The notes beneath the pieces were generated by a model. That model worked only from the letters and a program-made list of their open reading frames with translations. It searched no databases and was not told the DNA's origin. From Oasisia sp. SBJ-2009 (lineage: Eukaryota > Annelida > Polychaeta > Sabellida > Siboglinidae): 64,000 bases of DNA. A program made the translations under genes and the position numbers. The DNA is taken from positions 27,157,605 to 27,221,604 of the forward strand of contig OZ024866.1 in assembly GCA_964017155.1 (NCBI GenBank), read 5' to 3'. Shown piece after piece: positions 1 through 17,476 of this stretch (positions within the stretch are counted from its first letter, which is position 1; every line of letters starts with the position of its first letter).

Positions 1-1350
1 GGGGGGGCCATTTAAATTCCTAAAATAACGCACTTTTTGCGGATTTGCCGCTCGCTTATACTTTATGCACTCTGCAACTTGCACGGGCGTCGATCGGTGG
101 GGGACGGGGGGGGGACGCGTCCCCCCCCCCCCCACTTTTCAGGGTGGGGGACAGCATAGGAATTGTCCCCCCCACTTTTTAGTCCAGAAAAAAAAGGGGG
201 GCATATAGCCTGACGCAACACGCCCCTCTCTTAAAAACGTGTAGCGTACACAGGACTACCTAGACAATAAACTCGCGATATGAAGTTCAGCAAAGTTATT
301 TATCGAAATTTAACACGAGGCAAACAAGTTTTGAGGCATGCTTTGCGCCATAATCCGTGATAGTTATTTAAACACACATAATATTTTAGTGTATTGAACG
401 AAATTTTAGACAACTCTTCAGAGTAGTCATCATAGTAGAGTTATCGAACAGCCCGTGGCATTTATACGAAAAATGCTTTGTTATTTCGCTGCACATTGAT
501 GATTTTAAATGTGTCGCGCATACGCAGAAAGGCTAATCGGAAAGTGTATAACTACCGAAAAATGTAAGCAGCTGCCGGGTTCTATCAGTTTGCAACCTTG
601 TGTTAATATTATTAATAGGCTCTAGCCATCAAGCACATTCTAAATGATGAAATTTGTGTTGCACTTTCACCCCTCGCCTGCAGCTTATCGCCTACGGCTG
701 AAGCGGCGGATTCCTGCACTTTGTGCAACTTATTCCCATATGAGTGATGAAATATTTCTTTGCCAAAATGTTGGATTGGGAAGTTCACCCCAGGCACAGC
801 ATGGGCGTCGATCAGTGGGGCACGGGGGGGCGCTGACCACCCCGCGAACTGGGGGGGTCAGCATAGGACATGTCCTCATAGTTTTTGAGACTGATCACTC
901 CCATCTCTTAAAAATCCTACATCGGTCTAGTGGTAACATTAATAATAAGAACTAAACTTCCGACTACCTAGTGGACAATCACTAGATAAATTGCATGGTT
1001 GGCCGCAGCCCGCAACTTGATCTTAGTACAGTAAATATTCATCATGCCGGGCTCTATCATTTTGCACCATTGTGTTGATATATTAATAGGCAGTAACCAT
1101 CAAACACATAATAGATTATTAATTTTTGTTTGCCCTGTCACCCTTTTGATTGCAGATTTATGCACTTTGTGTAATTTGATCTCATTTTAGTGATGACAAT
1201 TTTTTTTGCCAAAAGGTGGGATTGGGAAGTCCTATACAGGCACCCCTGTAAGCTCTGCATCTTGTCACTCTATAAATCAGGCAAGCAGTGTTGGGTCCAA
1301 AATCTACCTCAAATGTTCAGTGGTTGGGGTGGGCCATGGCCCCTCTTCAA
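1..1350. repeat. Diverged tandem repeat with poly-G blocks
   Basis: Three imperfect copies of one unit can be followed. The phrases 'tgcactttgtgcaac', 'ttgccaaaatgttggattgg' and 'gggcgtcgatcagtgggg' near 710-825 recur in altered form near 1156-1245. The last phrase also recurs near 87-105. G-rich runs follow the unit. No credible gene lies here; the short reading frames lack conserved domains and overlap on both strands. Confidence 0.55.
345..465 (-). repeat. Old remnant of the C6-gene 3' end
   Basis: The stretch from 'ataatccgtgatagt' to 'gaacagcccgtgg' matches, with many substitutions, the 3'-UTR and stop-proximal part of the C6 exons found at 28-57 kb (compare 33424-33538). No cysteine-coding part is visible beside it. 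It indicates that the C6 family, or the repeat carrying its 3' end, is older and wider than the tandem array. Confidence 0.5.
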
Positions 1351-1475
1351 ATATATGTTGCCAACACAACTATTATAAATAGCATAACAGCAAGGCTTTT
1401 TTACTTTAGAATTAGCACCAGACCAACAATGAATTATTTTTTATATTTAAAAAAAAAACGTATGTGTATTTCAGG

Positions 1476-1478
<3 letters not shown>

Positions 1479-1553
<75 letters not shown>

Positions 1554-1610
1554 CATGTCAAAGATATAACAGATATGACATATTATAATATATATATATT
1601 ATGACGTGTA

Positions 1611-1676
<66 letters not shown>
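1479..1676. repeat. Two (TA)n microsatellite tracts
   Basis: Long alternating TA runs at about 1479-1550 and 1620-1676 are separated by an AT-rich interruption. Open frames here (Ile-Tyr repeats) only reflect the dinucleotide. Confidence 0.95.
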
Positions 1677-1680
<4 letters not shown>

Positions 1681-1703
1681 GCATACATATATGTGTATAT
1701 AAA

Positions 1704-1775
1704 TTGGTCCCCCGTCCCCCCCCCCCCCCCCCCCCCCACACACTTTTAAAACCGGATCGACGCCCCTGGCAACCG
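1704..1775 (-). repeat. Inverted copy of the poly-G unit
   Basis: A C-run followed by 'ggatcgacgcccctgg' is the reverse complement of the G-run and 'gggcgtcgatcggtgggg' units at 87-120 and 800-830. The repeat family therefore occurs in both orientations around the TA tracts. Confidence 0.55.
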
Positions 1776-1789
1776 CGCGTTGCTGGACC

Positions 1790-3600
1790 AAGTCAACAAA
1801 TTACATAATAAAATATTCTTTAATCAACCACTTCTTAATCTGGCTTTCAAAATACCATTGAACCGGCAAACACCAAGCCTGGGGCATTAGATACCGTAAC
1901 ATTATAGCATGGAAAGGGAAACCGTCATTCGTAAATGGTGCGATAATGTATAACGTGGTGCGAAAATGTATAACTCAAAATCCTGACCTGATAAATCTAA
2001 CTTCAGGTTTGGAATCAACATATTGGATTTAAACTAAAAAGACTACTATTACCCATTAATAAACATGGCAGTATTGCGAAATAGGCGACAGAAAAAAATG
2101 GACTAAGTGCAAGAAATCAACATGAAATCCACGAAAACGACTAAGTCCTACATGAAATATGTACGTTATTACATTATCGGGCGAAAGTTATTATATTATC
2201 AGGATTATATAGAATTCGACCCTAAGCGCAAGTACGTTGATGACTATGTATACATCGTTAATACAACTGTACCAAAAATGCTACTATTATATCTTAATTT
2301 TAGAGCAGGACATAAACAGTACCGGACAATATAAAAAAGAGAGCGGGAAACGTATCACTGTCAACAGGGATTTAAACTGGCGTTCGTAGCGACAGAGCTC
2401 TACCGGATGGCCAAGAATCACATTTACGTGGCTGCTGGCGTAATGATACATTTTAATAATTATAAAGAAAGAAAAATAAAAATAATCAAGAAGCGGATTG
2501 TATAACCTAATGGAACAGTACGCATGGTTTTACTACAATCGTGAATTCGTTGCAAACACAACGCTTGGACACGGTTATGGGAAGATTCAGCGAGAAGCGT
2601 TGACGTACTTAATAGCGACTGCCTCGCGCATGCGCAGAAACGTCATCCGGATAATTGTTAAGCTCGGGACAATGTAAACGCTACACCGTCTCAGGGAAAC
2701 AGCGAAGGTAATTAAAACAACATTAGGATCGTGTGCGTAATCGTTGGAAGTTTATATTTTAGGAAAAGATCATCGAGGTTTGATTTGTGTTGAAGACTAA
2801 TATAACAATAAATTACTTGAGGTGTTATGATATTTATTCAGAGTAAAATACATTGTTACATAGTGCGGGGTCCAGTCATTTGGACCACTCCGAGGCCATT
2901 ACGCATCACTTCCTGGTAGACCTATTCAATGAAACACCATCTGAACCTCTTGTAGAAGTATTCAGCCAACTGGACTGGGGTGCGAAGCCTAATCATACAT
3001 GTATTTTAACCACTGTATGCAGCCATGCACTTGCTTACAATGCTGCGTAAACTGGAGTAACATAGAGTGGACAAACTTATCCAAGGCTTGAATCATTAGC
3101 AAAAAGACTTGCACCGAGAATTTTTCCATTTGAGAGAGCGACGGTCTAGACAGAGGATCACTACGCTCTACAGCAATGTTGCTCAGTCATTACTTAACCA
3201 TTTGTGTCTACGTACAGCTTACGTTGTGTTGGCTTCAAAACATCAACCACGAAACGAAATGATAATAATATATTTTAGGAGCTAACAATTTTATTTTAAG
3301 TATCATATTTTGGCACCAGTTTTTTTTAATAATAATGTGACAACATATTATATAGAATGCAGGTGATGCATTTGTTAAAAGAAGTGAACATAAGACGCTC
3401 AAGACGTCTACATGTATGTATATTATGTTAAACTGTTGCATACATTGATACTATCTTCTTAGACTACAGCGCATACTCATACGTTGTGGCTGTGCATATA
3501 TTGTACAATCCATTTGTCAGGTTTGCTATGAGCGAACCGAAGATTGACACATTTGGGAGTATCCAAACGTGTGTCAATGTACAACTGGATGCTGCGGATA
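1790..3600. other. No gene recognised
   Basis: AT-rich sequence with short open frames that show no recognisable domain, no flanking splice logic and no coding bias. The one possible structured piece is a tRNA-like stretch on the minus strand, listed separately. Confidence 0.6.
2358..2415 (-). repeat. Possible tRNA-derived SINE fragment
   Basis: The reverse complement reads 'ggccatccggtagagctct' followed by a block ending 'agtttaaatccc'. These resemble a degraded A box and B box of a tRNA-like head. The cloverleaf is incomplete and no SINE tail was recognised, so this is tentative. Confidence 0.2.
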
Positions 3601-3770
3601 CGCGACGCGACGCGACGCGACGCGACGCGACGCGACGCGACGCGACGCGACGCGACGCGACGCGACGCGACGCGACGCGACGCGACGCGACGCGACGCGA
3701 CGCGACGCGACGCGACGCGACGCGACGCGACGCGACGCGACGCGACGCGACGCGACGCGACGCAACGCAA
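3601..3770. repeat. (CGCGA)n pentanucleotide array
   Basis: About 32 perfect copies of a 5-bp unit are followed by two CGCAA variants. Because 5 is not a multiple of 3, the array is open in several frames on both strands (Arg-Arg-Asp-Ala-Thr one way, Arg-Val-Ala-Ser-Arg the other). None of these is a gene. Each unit carries two CpG dinucleotides in an otherwise AT-rich region. Confidence 0.97.
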
Positions 3771-4391
3771 TTATATAATCACATTTCGAACGTGTATATT
3801 TGTCACGTTCTGCGATCGCATCCAAATCAACTGCAACTATAGTATATTCCTAGGCAATACGAAAGTCTTACGGACTGAATTCATATGCACCAGATCTCGA
3901 TTTGTTGGCATGTCGTGTTAGCAAGTCCAGAAGCATTTGAAACTCGGCTGGCATGTCCTCATGCTACAATCAATTAGGTCAGTATGACGTCATACACGTT
4001 ATGTCCGTCCGGTCGGTGAGTTTCTCTCGCGGTGTTGTAGTAGTCATTTGTGTCGTGGGAAACACCTAGAAAACACGAGGGAGATACAGCTATATTCAAA
4101 TGAATTACGTCGTTCGTAGTGTATCAATGTTCGATAAGATTGTACCGATGTGCCACATTGATATTAAACCTGGCAAATGCTCATTAGCGCTTGCAAAATT
4201 GACATAACTCAATTCGTATGTTAACACTACACATTTTATTTTACACAGCTGAAAATGTTACTATCAATTCATGTATGTTAAACACCAAGGAATATTGGAT
4301 TTAACAGAATGGTGGTACTTTTTTCTGATCACACAGTCAGGGGCGTGAGAGAATGCGACCGTGTTCGATTATCCGAATCAGTCGCCAATCA

Positions 4392-11736
<7,345 letters not shown>

Positions 11737-11739
11737 CTA

Positions 11740-12600
11740 CATATCACACACACACACACACATTGTTCACGTATTCACTTTTTCTGTTGTAATTGCAATA
11801 TCTAAGCGCTGATCAGTTTGCAGGGAAAGTGCATTTAGAACTTTGGTTGGGAAACTGGGTGCCGAAACATGGTATTGCTATTGGAACAACAGACAATCCC
11901 ATTCGTCCTGCTGTTCAATGCTGCTCAACTGGACAAACATAACATTGCTAACAGATACTTTTTGTAATAGTTCAACGAGCACCAGTCTCCTGGTGTATTC
12001 ACGTATTTCCGAGACCAATATGTTGTTGCTACGAGGAGGGGTGTCTTGAAAACACCTATACGTCGTTGAAATATGCCACATAATGTAATATTAATAATAA
12101 CAATAATTTATAGTATGGCTAAAATGTTGGAACACAAGTTGAGAGGCGCATCGATGCAAAATGGTTAATCGACGTCAGAGCAATACACGATTCCAGTTGT
12201 CAAAAAATTGATTAATACGCCACTGAGCTATTGTGGGTAGATGATCGAAGTTGAATAAGTTTTCTTACAGCAATATATGTAATACCACGGTGGCTTACAA
12301 AACATGCCAAGTAAATAATGGTGCAAAGCATAAAAATAATACGATAACGGACAGAAAGCCAATGCAGAGACATTATAAGTTGCATATAACTAATAGGGCC
12401 CGTAAGTGTGTCCTGATAAATGAAGAAAGAAAAAAAAATCACCGACTGTTGGACATTCAACGGAAAAGTCCTAGTAAAGACTATAGACGGAACCGTGAAA
12501 GAAATCCGGGCCGACATTGACCTATCTGGGTACTGACCCAGCGAACTCTGAATCTGATGATATCAACATTTCAGTTATTATTATTATTTTTGGGAGCTCC
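11740..12600. other. No gene recognised; receptor intron
   Basis: Starts with a short (CA)n next to the acceptor of exon 11517-11736. Open frames of 60-100 codons on both strands overlap each other and show no domain. The missing first-half FN3 exon was searched for here (pattern ending in Trp before a phase-0 donor) without success. Confidence 0.5.
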
Positions 12601-12636
12601 ATGAGTTATAGCATACGTAATATATATTTTTTGACT

Positions 12637-13000
12637 TCTAAATGTGGTTCTGTTAACTGTGGTAACTTTTTATGCGTGTTCATAATTGTCTTTGTTTTTT
12701 TACAGTGTATACAAATGTGTGGTTGTGTCTGCGTAATTATTAAGCTGACTTAGACGGTGTTGACTGAGCTACCGGTATATTTAATTATTGCGCCTTTAAT
12801 TATATGTAATATATTTGGGTGGTTCTGTTAAACTGTCTACGTGGATGCAGTTTGTTTACAGTATTACCATTATATGTAGATGTACATTTATTTTTCTTCT
12901 TCTATATGTGGTTCTATTAGCAGTGCGAACATTTTATGATAATTTCGTTTTATTTTACAGTGTAGACACATTGTGTGGTTATGTCAACTGCCAAAATGAT
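12637..13000 (+). repeat. Diverged tandem repeat ahead of the LINE
   Basis: A unit running from 'tgtggttctgttaactgtgg' to 'gtgtggttgtgtctgcg' (12643-12733) reappears in diverged form at about 12906-12990 ('atgtggttctattagcagtg' to 'gtgtggttatgtcaac'). A third partial start lies near 12818. This may be the repeated 5'-UTR/promoter of the LINE at 13460, which follows on the same strand. Confidence 0.5.
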
Positions 13001-13459
13001 TGAGTTTACTTAAACTGTGTAAACGGTGCAGTATCAATACTGCAATTATGTGTACATAATTTTGGTTGTTTCACTATACACAGACACATTTTGTTGACAC
13101 GCGCTACTGTTTCATGCAGGCTGTTGTTTAAATAATCTCAACAGAGATGTTAATTTCACTATATCCTCCCTGTGAACATTTCATGATGTCATTCACTCCA
13201 AGCCTAATAAGCTTTTCATTTTTCTTTTTGTTATGTTTTTGTACTGAAAACTATGCGATGGTTGTCTCTATTCAATTACAAGTTTTAGTCGATAGCAATA
13301 CTTTGCTAAGAACTGCTATGTGTTTCGAAGTGTACACATCAATTAACTGTATGTATTATATGTATTGTATGTATTATATGTATTACGTCTATCAAAATAT
13401 CTTCAAACATAGATGCATTTTTAATGACAGTATAATGAAATCATATCAATTCAAGGAAA

Positions 13460-14065
13460 ATGACTTCCGATGAAGCTTTCCTCTCCTTTTCAGGAGGCAT
13501 GCTAAACAACTGCTTAACAAATATATTACATATCAATGAAAATGAAACTGACATAAACGAACAACAACTAATTCATCGCTCATCATACCATGATCTCGAT
13601 CAATTTAGTAAGTTAGCTAAGGAAAATAAAAATTCATTTAGTATTTTAAGTACAAATATACAGTCAATAAATGCAAAGTTGTCTGAACTTGAGGCATTCG
13701 TAGAAGAACTTAATATGATAAACTTTAAATTTAGTGTAATATGTCTTCAAGAGACATGGATAGATGAAAGTGAGGACATATCACCATTTCATTTACAAGG
13801 CTATGACTGTATATCTCAAGGTAAAACATGTACCAGCAAAGGAGGGTTGATAATATATATAGATGACCAGTATAAATCAAAAGTAATATGTAATCTCAAT
13901 ACATACCAACAATGGGAAGGCCTGGTAGTAAAGGTGCAGAGTAATTTATCAAAGACTGTCACTATTGGAAATATATATCGATCGCCGAGAACGCGAAATG
14001 AAGACCTAAGCGCTTTTATAGATGAATTTACACCGATTATATCAAGTTTGGAAAAAAAACTGTAA
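13460..14065 (+). CDS. LINE endonuclease, N-terminal part
   Basis: Starts at the Met in 'MTSDEAFLSF'. The APE endonuclease begins around residue 65 with 'STNIQSINAKLSELEAF', then 'VICLQETWID' (catalytic Glu) and 'GGLIIYIDDQY', ending in 'IGNIYRSPRTRNEDL'. In target-primed retrotransposition this enzyme nicks the host DNA. The frame ends at a stop just after an 8-A run (14052-14059); the same protein continues in the next frame. Confidence 0.85.
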   Translation: MTSDEAFLSFSGGMLNNCLTNILHINENETDINEQQLIHRSSYHDLDQFSKLAKENKNSFSILSTNIQSINAKLSELEAFVEELNMINFKFSVICLQETWIDESEDISPFHLQGYDCISQGKTCTSKGGLIIYIDDQYKSKVICNLNTYQQWEGLVVKVQSNLSKTVTIGNIYRSPRTRNEDLSAFIDEFTPIISSLEKKL

Positions 14066-16184
14066 TAATGATATCGTTATTGCTGGGGATTTCAATATTA
14101 ACTTACTTAAACTAAATGAAAACGAAATGTTTAGTAGCTTTTTCGACATGCTGATCTCACATAGTTTTTACCCTCAAATAACCCTACCCACTAGATTTAC
14201 TAGAACAACAGGAACCCTGATAGATAATTTATTTTGTAGACTTCATGAATCAACACATACCGCAGGGATATTAACTAAGCGCTTTTCGGATCACCAATCA
14301 TATTTTATGATTATGCATAATACTGTAAAATTGCAGTCCCCGCCAAAATATGTAAAAATAAATACATTAAATGAGAATGCAATGATAAATGTCATGAATG
14401 AAATAAAATTAGGTAACATTTATGAAAAATTAAATACAAATCCAAATGCTGACCCAAATTATAATTATGATATAATATATGAAGAAATTACACGTGCTAA
14501 AACTAAACATATGCCAAACAAATTAGTGAAATGTAATAGATACAAACATAAGAAATCTGCTTGGATCACACAGGGTATATTAACATCAATCAGATATCGA
14601 GACAAAATGTACAAACAATTAAAATTAACAAATCCCACCTCAGGCAATTACGAAACTATTAAAATTAATCTAAAAACCTATAACACCATATTAAAGAAAA
14701 ACATTCGGGCGGTTAAACAATTTTACTTTGAATCTCGGTTTTCACTTTTTAGGAATGACATACGAAATACATGGAAAACCATAAATGAATGTCTCTCAAA
14801 AAAACATACAAACAACAGTTTCCCAACTTATTTTGAAGACAATGGCTATCAAATGTCAAACAAACAAAACATTGCTGATGCTTTTAATAACTATTTTACA
14901 AATATAGCTCAGACAATTGTAAATGATATAAAGTATGAAGGTACCAAAGATTTTACCTATTATCTAAATAGACAAATAAATTCAACTTTTAAAATACAAA
15001 ATGTTGATGAAGAAGCTGTAAAGAAAATAATACACAATCTACCCACAAAACATAGTTGTGGTTTCGATGGTATCTGCTCCAAATTGTTACAAATAATTGA
15101 ACCTGTAATTTTAAGATCCTTGACTATGGTCATAAATCAGGTGCTAAGTACTGGAATATTTCCAGATAAACTCAACATTGCCAAAGTAATTCCTATATTT
15201 AAAAAGGATGATCCCACATTATTTAAAAATTATAGACCAATTTCCCTGCTACCAACAATATCAAAAGTACTAGAGAAAATAATGTTTACCCAGTTGTCTT
15301 CATACTTTAATGAAGCCAAGCTATTTTTCGATAACCAATATGGATTTAGGCCGAAACACAGCACTGAGTTTGCTGCGCTTGAATTAGTAGACAGAATAAT
15401 AAATCACATGGACAAATACGAGGTACCAATTAACATATTTCTTGACTTGACAAAGGCCTTTGATACCATTGATCATAATATTTTATTACACAAATTAAGA
15501 TTTTATGGCCTGGATGATTCGACAGTATTTTTGTTTGAAAGTTATTTAAGTAACCGACGACAGTATGTCGTTATTGATGAAATGAAATCAGAAATCCTTC
15601 CAATAAATATCGGAGTTCCACAAGGTTCAATCTTAGGACCTTTATTGTTTACTATTTATGTTAATGATTTTCCAGAAGTCAGTAATATATTTAACTTCGT
15701 TATGTACGCAGATGATACAACACTCTCTAGTACATTAAACCAATTTATTGATAGCACACATCAAAACAAAAGTGTAGAATTTTTAATAAATTACGAACTC
15801 TGTAAAGTTATGGAATGGCTAAATATAAATAGATTGTCCTTAAATAAAGAAAAATCTAAATATATGATTTTTCATGTACCTAAAAAAGAGATTCAAACTC
15901 TTACTCTTAAAATCGATAATATAAACATCGAACAGGTGGATGAATTTAATTTTCTAGGATTAACTCTGGACACAAATCTTACTTGGAAAAAACACGTAAA
16001 TAAAATAGCAAATAAATGTTCTAGGATTACGGGCGTTTTAAACAAACTAAAGCATGTACTACCACTAGACATTAAAAAACTTTTATATAATTCTCTAATC
16101 CTATCATATATTAATTATTGTATTACAGTTTGGGGATACAAAGGTAGCCGAATATTGAAAATCCAAAAAAGGCAGTTCGAATAA
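14022..16184 (+). CDS. LINE endonuclease end and reverse transcriptase
   Basis: The true continuation begins at about 14060 with 'CNNDIVIAGDFNIN' (APE motif GDFN). 'RFSDHQSYF' is the C-terminal His motif of the endonuclease. The RT domain follows: 'HSCGFDGICSKLLQ', 'FKNYRPISLLPTISKVLEKI', 'NQYGFRPKHST', 'IFLDLTKAFDTIDH' (first catalytic Asp), 'GVPQGSILGPLLF', and 'MYADDTTL' (YADD at 15705-15716). All catalytic residues seen are intact. The frame breaks after 'KIQKR' at the 6-A run 16165-16170. Confidence 0.88.
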   Translation: MNLHRLYQVWKKNCNNDIVIAGDFNINLLKLNENEMFSSFFDMLISHSFYPQITLPTRFTRTTGTLIDNLFCRLHESTHTAGILTKRFSDHQSYFMIMHNTVKLQSPPKYVKINTLNENAMINVMNEIKLGNIYEKLNTNPNADPNYNYDIIYEEITRAKTKHMPNKLVKCNRYKHKKSAWITQGILTSIRYRDKMYKQLKLTNPTSGNYETIKINLKTYNTILKKNIRAVKQFYFESRFSLFRNDIRNTWKTINECLSKKHTNNSFPTYFEDNGYQMSNKQNIADAFNNYFTNIAQTIVNDIKYEGTKDFTYYLNRQINSTFKIQNVDEEAVKKIIHNLPTKHSCGFDGICSKLLQIIEPVILRSLTMVINQVLSTGIFPDKLNIAKVIPIFKKDDPTLFKNYRPISLLPTISKVLEKIMFTQLSSYFNEAKLFFDNQYGFRPKHSTEFAALELVDRIINHMDKYEVPINIFLDLTKAFDTIDHNILLHKLRFYGLDDSTVFLFESYLSNRRQYVVIDEMKSEILPINIGVPQGSILGPLLFTIYVNDFPEVSNIFNFVMYADDTTLSSTLNQFIDSTHQNKSVEFLINYELCKVMEWLNINRLSLNKEKSKYMIFHVPKKEIQTLTLKIDNINIEQVDEFNFLGLTLDTNLTWKKHVNKIANKCSRITGVLNKLKHVLPLDIKKLLYNSLILSYINYCITVWGYKGSRILKIQKRQFE

Positions 16185-16453
16185 TAGCATTGAACAGGTA
16201 CAATTCACATACTGAACCACTTTTTAAAACTCTCGAAATATTGAAAATAGATGATCTATTAAAAGTGCAAGAACTAAACATTTTCTATAAATATAGGCAC
16301 GGTATTTTGCCTGTTTATTTATTAAATTGGAATATTATACCCAATTACAATATACACAGTCATGATACTCGCAAAGCAACAAATATACACACATATATGA
16401 CAAGACATGAATTTGCCAAAAAATCCCTTAACACAACTTGCCTCATACTATAA
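16171..16453 (+). CDS. LINE protein C-terminal region
   Basis: The protein continues here in the +1 frame: 'AVRIIALNRY', then 'EPLFKTLEILKIDDLLKVQE' and 'HGILPVYL'. This is the usual C-terminal region after RT in Jockey/CR1-type proteins. An ATG-started frame from 16190 covers the same residues. The stop is at 16451-16453. Confidence 0.75.
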
Positions 16454-16784
16454 ACGATACTCCAGAATTAGTTTTGGAAAAGATTATTACCCACAGTTTA
16501 CAAGGGTTTGCGTATTACTTAAAAACATATATTTTGCAAAGATATCACTACGCATGTACAATATCTGATTGTTATTTATGTCAGATAAGTCTACAAAATC
16601 ACTAGAACTCAAATTTACATATAAATGAATAGATGCAAACAAATGTTATATGTTCTTATGTATTTGTCAGTATTGTCATTTCATTGTTTCAATTTGTACA
16701 CATGTCTTATAGATAGATTTACACATAACATAGAGACAAACATCGTATTGAATGAATACAAATATAATAATGTATAATAATCCG

Positions 16785-16829
16785 AGTGGCTCCTGTGATA
16801 GCGACTTTTGAGTCTTAGCAGGAGTCACT
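16785..16829 (+). other. LINE 3'-UTR stem-loop
   Basis: AGTGGCTCCTG (16785-16795) pairs with CAGGAGTCACT (16819-16829), with one wobble or mismatch and a loop of 23 nt. Such 3' hairpins are recognised by the RT of CR1/L2-type LINEs. Confidence 0.7.
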
Positions 16830-16960
16830 GACCCCAATTTCATATGTATTCTTAATTACTTATGGTGACATTTGTTCATGTGCGTATTATTGCTATTATT
16901 TAATGTAATTGTTTTGGGGTCAGAAATAAACATCTTGTTCTTGTTCTTGTTCTTGCTAAT

Positions 16961-17476
<516 letters not shown>

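Larger units (their letters stand above)
13460..16960 (+). mobile_element. Near-complete Jockey/CR1-like LINE
   Basis: Carries APE-type endonuclease and reverse transcriptase on one strand, a 3' hairpin at 16785-16829, 'aataaa' near 16926, and a terminal run of CTTGTT hexamers (16932-16956). This layout (3' stem-loop plus short tandem tail, no poly-A) is that of CR1/L2/Jockey-group elements. The 5' limit is uncertain; repeats at 12637-13000 may belong to it. Only two frame breaks are present, both in A-runs. Confidence 0.85.

Noticed and set aside
3477..3921. Arg-rich frames over the pentanucleotide array
   Set aside because: Generated by (CGCGA)n on both strands.
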